DNA of 10,692 nucleotides. Origin: Actinomycetota bacterium. GTDB taxonomy: Bacteria; Actinomycetota; Thermoleophilia; Solirubrobacterales; 70-9. The notes under the pieces were generated by a model, which made no database searches, was not told the DNA's origin, and saw only the letters and a program-made list of their open reading frames with translations. Made by a program: the position numbers and the translations under genes. The DNA lies in the NCBI GenBank assembly GCA_018268695.1, contig JAFDWD010001124.1:1-10692 (forward strand), written 5' to 3'. This document shows positions 1-5,682 of the stretch, piece by piece (the first letter of the stretch is position 1; each line of letters begins with the position of its first letter).

Positions 1-2
1 CA

Positions 3-1241
3 CGGCTGCGCTCCCGGCGTAGCCGCGTCCTCGTCTTCCTCGGGCTGCTCGGCCCGGGCCTGATCGCCGCCAACGCGGGTAACGACGCGGGCGGCATCGC
101 CACCTACTCCGAAGTCGGCGCCAAGTACGGCTACACGCTCCTCTGGGCGATGGTGCTGATCACGATCTCGCTGGCGCTCGTGCAGCGGGCGGCGGCGCGG
201 ATGGGGACGGTCACCGGCAAGGGTCTCGCCGAGCTGATCCGCGAGCGCTACGGCATCCGCTGGTCGGCCTTCGCCACCCTGGCGGTGCTGGTCGCGAACT
301 TCGGCATCTGCATCTCCGACTTCGTCGGCGTCGGCGCGGCGCTCGGGCTGGCGGGGATACCGCCGCAGGTGTCGGTGCCGATCGCCGCCCTCGGCATCTG
401 GCTGATCATCGTGCGAGGCTCCTACCGCAGCGCCGAGCGCGTCTTCATCTGGCTGACGATCCCCTTCTTCGCCTATCCCATCGCCGCGATCCTCGCCCAC
501 CCCGACTGGGGCGAAGTCGGCCACGCGCTGGTCGTCCCGCAGATGCACTCGAGCCCGACCTTCCTGCTCCTCTTCGTCGCGATGGCGGGGACGACGATCA
601 CCCCCTACATGCAGCTCTACCTGCAGTCGGCGGTGGTCGAGCGCGGAGCGACCGAGGCCGACCTGAAGAAGGAGTCGAACGAGGCGGTCGGCGGGGCGAT
701 CTTCGCCGACATCGTCGCCGCCTTCATCATCATCGCCACGGGGGCGACGCTCTACGTCGGCGGCATCCACTCGATCGGCTCGGCCGCCGATGCCGCCAAG
801 GCGCTGGAGCCGTTCGCCGGCCAGTACGCCGAGCTCCTCTTCGGTGTCGGGCTGCTCGGCGCCAGCCTCCTGGCCGCCGCGATCCTGCCGATCGCGACCT
901 CCTACGTGGTCGCGGAGAGCCTCGGCTTCGAGAAGGGCATCGGCCGCCGCACCGAGGAAGCGCCGGTCTTCGTCGGCCTGATCACGGTGATGATCGTGGT
1001 CTCGACCATCGTCGCGGTCGTCCCGGGCCTGCCAGTCATCTCGCTGCTGGTCGGTGTGCAGGTGATCAACGGTGTCCTGCTGCCGATCAACCTCTTCTTC
1101 ATCTGGCGCCTCGCCCGCTCCGAGGACCTGATGGGCGAGCACCGCAACCGCGGCCCGGTCGACTGGGTGACGGCGGCGACGGTCGGGATCACCTCGACGC
1201 TGTCGCTGATCCTGGTGGCGGTCACCGTGCTCGGGCTCTGA
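3..1241 (+). CDS. Nramp-superfamily divalent metal/Mg2+ transporter, 5'-truncated by window edge
   Basis: This is a polytopic inner-membrane transporter of the Nramp (SLC11) superfamily, expected to import divalent cations with protons. The frame is open from base 3, and the visible 412 residues include the first transmembrane helix (GPGLIAANAGNDAGG, then YSEVGAKYGYTLLW). The ATG at 150 is therefore internal and the true start lies outside the window. About ten or more hydrophobic segments follow. The helix-1 motif that is DPGN in classical Nramps reads DAGG here (84-95). The helix-6 motif that is normally MPH reads TPY (600-608, within GTTITPY). The metal-binding Asp is kept, but the Asn and the soft-metal-selective Met are lost, which points away from a Mn2+/Fe2+ transporter. 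An Nramp-related Mg2+ transporter (NRMT-like) or another divergent clade is an inference. The fold is confident; the substrate is not. The gene ends 67 bp before the padR operon and probably belongs to a separate transcript. Confidence 0.88.
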   Translation, partial: RLRSRRSRVLVFLGLLGPGLIAANAGNDAGGIATYSEVGAKYGYTLLWAMVLITISLALVQRAAARMGTVTGKGLAELIRERYGIRWSAFATLAVLVANFGICISDFVGVGAALGLAGIPPQVSVPIAALGIWLIIVRGSYRSAERVFIWLTIPFFAYPIAAILAHPDWGEVGHALVVPQMHSSPTFLLLFVAMAGTTITPYMQLYLQSAVVERGATEADLKKESNEAVGGAIFADIVAAFIIIATGATLYVGGIHSIGSAADAAKALEPFAGQYAELLFGVGLLGASLLAAAILPIATSYVVAESLGFEKGIGRRTEEAPVFVGLITVMIVVSTIVAVVPGLPVISLLVGVQVINGVLLPINLFFIWRLARSEDLMGEHRNRGPVDWVTAATVGITSTLSLILVAVTVLGL

Positions 1242-1262
1242 GCCGACGGCGCTACTCAGTGC

Positions 1263-1280
1263 TACTATCTACCGGTAGTA
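1263..1280. promoter_or_regulatory. Candidate PadR operator (TACTA-N8-TAGTA)
   Basis: A perfect inverted repeat, TACTA at 1263-1267 and TAGTA at 1276-1280 with an 8-bp spacer, lies 28 bp before the padR GTG. PadR sites of the ATGT-N8-ACAT kind have similar two-arm geometry, which supports an autoregulatory operator. The left arm with the following T (TACTAT, 1263-1268) also resembles a -10 box, so bound repressor could block the promoter. No convincing -35 is visible. GCTACT occurs twice exactly 10 bp apart (1251 and 1261). A second palindrome, CTACCGGTAG, overlaps the site at 1269-1278. The assignment rests on position and symmetry only. Confidence 0.45.
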
Positions 1281-1308
1281 AGCACCACTAAGTAGCTGAG
1301 GAGGTTCG

Positions 1309-1638
1309 GTGAGCAAGCAGATGACGGAGATGCTGAAAGGAACGCTGGAGGGCATCGTCCTGGCGTTTCTTTCCGGGCGGTCCGCCTATGGCTACGAGAT
1401 CACGGCATGGCTGCGGGATCAGGGCTTCGACGACATCGCCGAGGGGACCGTCTACGCGCTGCTTGTCCGGATCGAGAAGCGCGGCCTCGTCGACGTGGAG
1501 AAGGTCCCGTCCGAGAAAGGGCCACCACGCAAGGTGTATTCCCTCAACGCCCAGGGTCAAGCCGAACTCAAAGAGTTCTGGAGGACGTGGAGCTTCCTCA
1601 CGGGACGACTGGAACAGCTCCACGAAGGAGATGGATGA
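1309..1638 (+). CDS. PadR-family transcriptional regulator
   Basis: This 109-aa winged-helix repressor of the PadR family probably controls its own operon and hence the downstream efflux pump. The N-terminal half has the PadR helix-turn-helix: SAYGYEI around residues 25-31, then the recognition-helix signature EGTVYALLVRIEKRGLV at 45-61. The wing follows, with PPRKVYSL at about 72-79. The C-terminal helix (FWRTWSFLTGRLEQL) is short, as in the small PadR subfamily 2 that dimerises through it. Translation starts at GTG, chosen because GAGGAGG at 1298-1304 lies 4 nt upstream and the family consensus begins just after. The stop overlaps the next start (ATGA, 1635-1638), so the two are translationally coupled. 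The ligand is unknown; PadR proteins of this layout usually sense the drugs or toxic compounds exported by the adjacent pump. Confidence 0.93.
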   Translation: MSKQMTEMLKGTLEGIVLAFLSGRSAYGYEITAWLRDQGFDDIAEGTVYALLVRIEKRGLVDVEKVPSEKGPPRKVYSLNAQGQAELKEFWRTWSFLTGRLEQLHEGDG

Positions 1639-1991
1639 CCATGCTTTCGAAGATCATCGGTGACAAGCGGCGCTGGCGGCAGTACAAGGCGCGCGTGAAG
1701 CAACTCCCGCCCAGCTACCGCACGGCAATCGATGGAATCGAGCGATACCTGATGCATTTCGGGGTCCTGGACGCCGACAACGCGGCTTCGCTGTTCGAGG
1801 ATGTCGCCGACCTGTTCGAACGAGCCGCGGCGGATGGAACGCCGATCCGCGAGATCGTCGGAGACGACCCGGTGGAGTTCGTGGACTCGTTGGTCCGCAA
1901 CTACTCGAAAGGCGGCTACGTCGACCGGGAGCAGAAACGCCTGACCGACGCGATCGATCGCGCCGCCGGCGAAGAAGGGCGGGCCGCCTGA
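1635..1991 (+). CDS. DUF1048 family protein
   Basis: This small, soluble, mainly helical 118-aa protein matches the DUF1048 family. It opens with LSKIIGDKRRWRQYKARVKQLPPSYR, written here only as the key pattern KIIGDK-RW--Y-AR--LP--YR, and has acidic segments such as FEDVADLFERAAADG and the charged tail YVDREQKRL. DUF1048 genes are commonly found directly beside padR genes and ABC exporters, and their molecular function is not established. The ATG at 1635 is chosen because it makes the ATGA overlap with padR. The in-frame ATG at 1641, two codons on, is equally possible, since AAGGAG at 1625-1630 could serve either. The stop overlaps the ABC ATPase start by one base (TGATG). It may act as a partner or modulator of PadR or of the pump; this is inferred from operon position only. 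Confidence 0.85.
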   Translation: MTMLSKIIGDKRRWRQYKARVKQLPPSYRTAIDGIERYLMHFGVLDADNAASLFEDVADLFERAAADGTPIREIVGDDPVEFVDSLVRNYSKGGYVDREQKRLTDAIDRAAGEEGRAA

Positions 1992-2758
1992 TGGCGACCG
2001 GACAGGCCCAGGCGATCCAGGTGCACGGCCTGGAGAAGGCCTACGGCGAACTGGAGGTGCTGCGCGGCGTCGACTTCGAGGTCGGGCGCGGCAGCATCTT
2101 CGCCCTGCTCGGCTCCAACGGCGCGGGCAAGACCACGGTCGTGAAGATCCTCTCGACCCTGCTGAAAGCCGATGGGGGCAGCGCCCAGGTGAACGGCCAC
2201 GACGTGGCCGGCCAGGCGGCGGACGCGCGCGCGTCGATCAGCCTCACCGGCCAGTTCGCGGCGGTCGACGAGATCCTCACCGGGCGCGAGAACCTGGTGC
2301 TGGTCGCCCGCCTGCGGCGCCTCGACGACCCGGGCGCGATCGCCGACGACCTGCTCGATCGCTTCTCGCTGACCGAGGCAGCCGAGCGCCGGGTGTCGAC
2401 CTACTCCGGCGGGATGCGCCGCCGGCTCGACATCGCGATGAGCCTGATCGGCGACCCGGCGGTGGTCTTCCTCGACGAGCCGACGACGGGTCTCGACCCC
2501 CAGGCGCGTATCGAGGTGTGGGAGGCGGTCAAGGAGCTCGCGGCGGGCGGCACCACGGTGCTGCTCACGACCCAGTACCTCGACGAGGCCGAGCAGCTGG
2601 CGGACCGGATCGCGATCCTCCACCAGGGTCGGATCATCGTCGACGGGACCCTCGCCGAGCTGAAGGAGCTCCTGCCGCCGGCCAAGGTCGAATACGTGGA
2701 GAAGCAGCCGACCCTCGAGGACGTCTTCTTCGCCGTCGTCAACGAGGAGGGACGATGA
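1991..2758 (+). CDS. DrrA-like ABC transporter ATP-binding protein
   Basis: This 255-aa cytoplasmic ATPase energises the adjacent ABC-2 permease, most likely for drug or lipid-like substrate export (daunorubicin-resistance DrrA type). All nucleotide-binding motifs are visible: Walker A GSNGAGKT at 41-48, Q-loop Gln88, signature YSGGM at 138-142, Walker B VVFLDE with catalytic Glu163, and D-loop GLDP at 167-170. The H-loop position carries Gln195 (TTQYLDEAEQLADR) instead of His, a substitution that I recall as typical of DrrA-type proteins. The C-terminal part is short: after the GTLAELKELL region it runs almost directly to the conserved ending PTLEDVFFAVV, whereas DrrA proteins of about 330 aa have a longer regulatory domain there. 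Translation is coupled to DUF1048 by TGATG and to the permease by ATGA. The exact substrate cannot be read from sequence. Confidence 0.94.
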   Translation: MATGQAQAIQVHGLEKAYGELEVLRGVDFEVGRGSIFALLGSNGAGKTTVVKILSTLLKADGGSAQVNGHDVAGQAADARASISLTGQFAAVDEILTGRENLVLVARLRRLDDPGAIADDLLDRFSLTEAAERRVSTYSGGMRRRLDIAMSLIGDPAVVFLDEPTTGLDPQARIEVWEAVKELAAGGTTVLLTTQYLDEAEQLADRIAILHQGRIIVDGTLAELKELLPPAKVEYVEKQPTLEDVFFAVVNEEGR

Positions 2759-3516
2759 AGAGGCAGTTCATTGACAACACCGGCGTCCTCCTGGGACGGT
2801 CCCTGCGCCACGTCCTGCGCAGCCCGGACACGATCATCACCACGGCGATCATGCCGATCGCCTTCCTGCTGCTGTTCGTCTACGTTTTCGGCGGCGCGAT
2901 CAAGGCGGGCTCGGGTTCCTACGTCGACTACCTGCTGCCCGGCATCCTGCTGATCACGATCGCGTCGGGGATCTCCTACACCGCGTTCCGACTCTTCCTC
3001 GACATGAAGAGCGGCATCTTCGAGCGCTTCCAGTCGATGCCGATCGCCCGCTCCTCGGTCCTCTGGGCTCACGTGCTGACCTCGTTGGTCGCCAACGCCG
3101 TGTCGGTGCTGGTGGTCGTCGCGGTCGCCGTGCTGATCGGCTTCCGATCGGATGCCGGACCGGCGGAGTGGCTCGCGATCGCGGGCATCCTGCTCTTCTT
3201 CACGCTGATGATGACCTGGATCGCCGTGATCCCGGGGTTGACCGCGAGATCGGCGGACGGCGCGAGCGCGTTCTCCTATCCGCTCATCTTCCTGCCGTTC
3301 ATCAGCTCCGCGTTCGTGCCCACCGACAGCATGCCCGGCGCGGTCCGCGCCTTCGCGGAAAACCAGCCGGTGACCGCCATCGTCGATTCGATCCGCGATC
3401 TGTTCGCGGGGCAACCGGTCGGCAGCGACATCTGGGTGGCCCTGGGATGGTGCGTCGGGATCTTGGCCGTCGCCTACGCCTTCGCGATGGTGACCTATCG
3501 CCGGAAGATCTCTTAG
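2755..3516 (+). CDS. DrrB-like ABC-2 type transporter permease
   Basis: This 253-aa membrane subunit forms the export channel with the preceding ATPase, probably as a homodimer. About six hydrophobic segments are seen, at roughly 27-47, 58-78, 105-129, 138-160, 172-188 and 227-246, which is the ABC-2 membrane layout. The DrrB-type signature is clear: FQSMPIARSS after the second helix, then FISSAFVPTDSMPG at 182-195 followed by AENQPVTAIVDSIRDL. The ATG at 2755 is chosen over an open upstream frame because GGAGG at 2746-2750 lies 4 nt before it and it forms the ATGA overlap with the ATPase gene. The protein ends in a basic cytoplasmic tail (TYRRKIS). The following 158 bp run towards a converging gene, so this is likely the last gene of the operon, although no T-tailed terminator hairpin is visible. 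Confidence 0.93.
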   Translation: MKRQFIDNTGVLLGRSLRHVLRSPDTIITTAIMPIAFLLLFVYVFGGAIKAGSGSYVDYLLPGILLITIASGISYTAFRLFLDMKSGIFERFQSMPIARSSVLWAHVLTSLVANAVSVLVVVAVAVLIGFRSDAGPAEWLAIAGILLFFTLMMTWIAVIPGLTARSADGASAFSYPLIFLPFISSAFVPTDSMPGAVRAFAENQPVTAIVDSIRDLFAGQPVGSDIWVALGWCVGILAVAYAFAMVTYRRKIS

Positions 3517-3674
3517 TTTCATCCTCCGCGAGCCGCCGGCCCGACGACCCGCATCCGGTCGCCGCCGGGGTCGACAGCATCTTCGGGATCGCCGGCATCG
3601 CTGACCACCCGACGATTCTCAAGGCCCTCTCCCCTACCTACGCGGTCGGTCCCGTCACCGGTCGAGGGGCGGGC
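3517..3674. other. Convergent intergenic region
   Basis: This 158-bp gap lies between the end of the ABC permease gene (plus strand) and the end of the 157-aa unknown gene (minus strand). Apart from the Kup-like stretch it shows no gene. A transcription terminator would be expected between converging operons, but no hairpin with a T-run is visible on either strand. Termination may be Rho-dependent or rely on collision. Confidence 0.6.
3570..3647 (+). pseudogene. Putative remnant of a Kup-type potassium transporter
   Basis: Between the two converging genes, one plus-strand frame reads FGIAGIADHP followed by TILKALSPTYAV. This resembles the segment of Kup/Trk-KUP transporters that reads about [22 protein letters not shown] in E. 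coli (recalled from memory): G, I, P, L, A, L, P and AV align without gaps. Nothing Kup-like is visible before or after, and there is no start codon or ribosome-binding site. It would therefore be a small fossil of a gene that is otherwise gone. The potassium-related genes on the other strand make this plausible. The match is only about 25 residues, so chance or a different origin remains possible. Confidence 0.45.
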
Positions 3675-4148
3675 TCAGACCGGCACAAGGGCGTCGATGA
3701 TTCCTGCCAGGTGACGGTTGAGGGCGATGTCGGTGGTCGAGGTCGAGAAGAGCGGGCTGTCGCCGTCGTGGACCAGGATGGTCGCCTGGGCGACGCCCTG
3801 CGCCGCGACCGGAGCCTCCCCTTCGAGCCGTCCGGCGATCTCGCAGATGCGGGGCGCACAGGCGAGGATCGCCGTACGGGCCAGCGGCACCCTCGAGCTG
3901 AAGGGTGCCGGGGGACCCGCCGCTTCCTCGATGATGCGGTCGAGCACCGTCGCGATCCGCTGCCGAGTGTCGGGCTCGATGAGCTGCGCGGCGCGCAGGG
4001 TCAGATCAGGGCCGACCGCGGGATCGGCGCCCGCCGCCAGCCGGCGGTCGAGGCTCCCTCGCAGGGCGCGGACCCGCAGCCGGGCTAGGTGGCGGTCCCT
4101 TGGACCGTCACCCCAGACGAAGTGGGTGAGATGAACGGTGGCGCTCAT
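3675..4148 (-). CDS. Uncharacterised 157-aa protein, paralogue of the 127-aa protein in the kdp block
   Basis: No named family is recognised. The protein is predicted soluble: no signal peptide, no membrane segment, mainly alpha-helical and rich in Arg/Ala/Leu. The N-terminal part has a basic helix RHLARLRVRALRGSLDRRLA followed by AGADP and LRAAQLI. The C-terminal two thirds (about residues 65-140) match the 127-aa protein at 9169-9552 with a single one-residue indel, sharing V--(x)R-A-----A-P-----A--L and the ending DG-SPLFSTS versus DG-GPLYSSS. The ATG at 4148 is chosen because AGGAGG (complement at 4155-4160) lies 6 nt upstream; the frame is open further up but has no such site. It is the last gene of the minus-strand run, 107 bp after the DUF2254 gene. 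A housekeeping or accessory role in the potassium island is inferred from the duplicated presence only. Confidence 0.8.
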   Translation of the reverse strand: MSATVHLTHFVWGDGPRDRHLARLRVRALRGSLDRRLAAGADPAVGPDLTLRAAQLIEPDTRQRIATVLDRIIEEAAGPPAPFSSRVPLARTAILACAPRICEIAGRLEGEAPVAAQGVAQATILVHDGDSPLFSTSTTDIALNRHLAGIIDALVPV

Positions 4149-4255
4149 TCGGCACCTCCTGGTCGAGATGACACCTGGCGGACTGCTGACCTCCATGTTG
4201 CTCCCGACGCCGCGAAGTTCGCATGAAGATGTGGGCCGGTCAGATAAAGATTCCG

Positions 4256-5614
4256 TCAAGCACAGATCAGGCGTCCGTAGGCCCGCCGCACGTCCTCCAG
4301 GTCGCCCGACTCCGACACGGACTCCTCGGCGGAGCGCATGATCATCTCCCCCTGCTCGCGGAGGACGGCGCGGCGCTCGTCGGCCGAGGTGAGGGCCACG
4401 ACCCGGGTGAGGCCGTCGAGCTGGCGGATCATCACCGCCGGCATCCCGGTCCCGGCCTGGCGGATCTTCTCGTAGGCGCGCTGGACGAGACGACGATGGC
4501 TGATGTGGGAGGTCACCACCCGCACGTAGCCGAAGGCGTCGCGATGAATCCGGACCGGGTCCCAGTGGAGCTCGACCTGACAGAGGCCGTCCGTCAGCCA
4601 GTCGATACAGGTGAGCGCGGTGAAGGTGTCGTTGACGGCGGGCGAGAGCGCCCGGATCGCGATCTCGACCAGTTGGTCGACGGCGAAGGCGATGTCCTGC
4701 GTGATCGTCCGGACCGGCCCGGTGAAGTGGGAGCGCGCGAGTTCGTCGGCGACGACGGGGGCCGCGCCCGCGGGCCAGACCCGGGCCAGAGGCTGGCCGG
4801 CTACGACGAAGTTGCCCGGCCGATGGACGAGCTGGATCACCGAGCCGGTGCGGGTCGCGATTTCGACCAGATCGCTGTGGCGCACGAACTGGAGGTAGCC
4901 GCTCGACGGCGCCGGGACGGTGCCGGCACTGGTCTCGATCCGCTCCAGCAGCTCCTCCACCGATGGTCCGGCCTCCTCCACCTGGACGATCGCGACGCGG
5001 TCCTCGGAGCTCTCCGCGTCGATCGCCTGGGAGAGATCGCGGGCGATGCTGGCGATCACGTGGGGCAGCTGGATCGACAGCGAGATGTGGTGGATGAAGT
5101 AGACGAGGACGCCGAGGTCGGCGAGGACCAGGACCAAAAGGATGGTGATCGCGATGTGCGGGACGAAATCGCCATGGGAACCCGGTCCGATCGCGGCCAG
5201 CACGAGGACCGCATAGACGAAGGTCGCGACGAAGGTGCCCAGGGTCACCTGGGTGACCCGGTCGCGGATGAAGTTGCGCAGCATCCGCGGCCCGAACTGC
5301 GTCGAGGCCAAGGTCAGGGTGACCAGGATGATCGAGAAGACCACCCCGATCACGGTGATCACGGCCGCGGCGAGCGCGGTGATGATCTGGCGCGCGGCGT
5401 CGGCGGAGCCGCTGACGAGCCAGCCCGGGAGGGCACTCTGGGCGTCATATAGGTGACGGTCGACGGCGTAGGCGATCGCGAAGATCGCCACAGCGATCGC
5501 GATCTCGAGCGCCGGGACGAACCAGAGGTTCATCCGCAACGCCTCGCGCCGCCACTCGGCGCTGGTGGCGAACGACGGGAGGCGGAAGCCTGATCTGGAA
5601 GTGGAGGCGGGCAT
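4256..5614 (-). CDS. DUF2254 family integral membrane protein
   Basis: This 452-aa membrane protein belongs to the DUF2254 family, whose function is not established. Four transmembrane helices fill the N-terminal part, at roughly residues 32-51, 76-103, 125-143 and 151-174. They carry family-typical text: ITVIGVVFSIILVTLTLAS then QFGPRMLRNFIRDR, LGTFVATFVYAVLVL, and LGVLVYFIHHISLSIQ. A large soluble C-terminal domain follows, including SPAVNDTFTALTCIDWL at 324-340, the most characteristic block of the family. The start is the first in-frame ATG giving a full-length N terminus; no good Shine-Dalgarno is seen, and MNLWFVPAL at residue 28 is an alternative. It lies 68 bp downstream of kdpA on the same strand, which suggests co-transcription with the potassium genes. 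A channel- or transport-related role is a guess from the neighbours. Confidence 0.9.
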   Translation of the reverse strand: MPASTSRSGFRLPSFATSAEWRREALRMNLWFVPALEIAIAVAIFAIAYAVDRHLYDAQSALPGWLVSGSADAARQIITALAAAVITVIGVVFSIILVTLTLASTQFGPRMLRNFIRDRVTQVTLGTFVATFVYAVLVLAAIGPGSHGDFVPHIAITILLVLVLADLGVLVYFIHHISLSIQLPHVIASIARDLSQAIDAESSEDRVAIVQVEEAGPSVEELLERIETSAGTVPAPSSGYLQFVRHSDLVEIATRTGSVIQLVHRPGNFVVAGQPLARVWPAGAAPVVADELARSHFTGPVRTITQDIAFAVDQLVEIAIRALSPAVNDTFTALTCIDWLTDGLCQVELHWDPVRIHRDAFGYVRVVTSHISHRRLVQRAYEKIRQAGTGMPAVMIRQLDGLTRVVALTSADERRAVLREQGEMIMRSAEESVSESGDLEDVRRAYGRLICA

Positions 5615-5682
5615 GGCGGCGCATTGCCGACCAGGCTTCCCGGCTCACCATGGACGATTCTAGTCCGGGCCGGAAACGGGCC

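Noticed and set aside
150..1241. ATG at 150 as the true start of the Nramp-like gene
   Set aside because: The frame is open upstream to base 3 and encodes the essential first transmembrane motif, so the start lies outside the window.
2401..3522. 373-codon minus-strand open frame opposite the ABC genes
   Set aside because: It crosses two genes with unmistakable ATPase and permease motifs and shows no recognisable domain.
4223..5452. 409-codon plus-strand open frame opposite the DUF2254 gene
   Set aside because: Shadow frame with the repetitive Asp/Arg/Gly/Val composition typical of antisense of GC-rich genes.
5657..5662. TAGAAT (minus strand) as a -10 box for the DUF2254 gene
   Set aside because: No -35-like sequence lies at 16-18 bp, and a lone hexamer is expected by chance.
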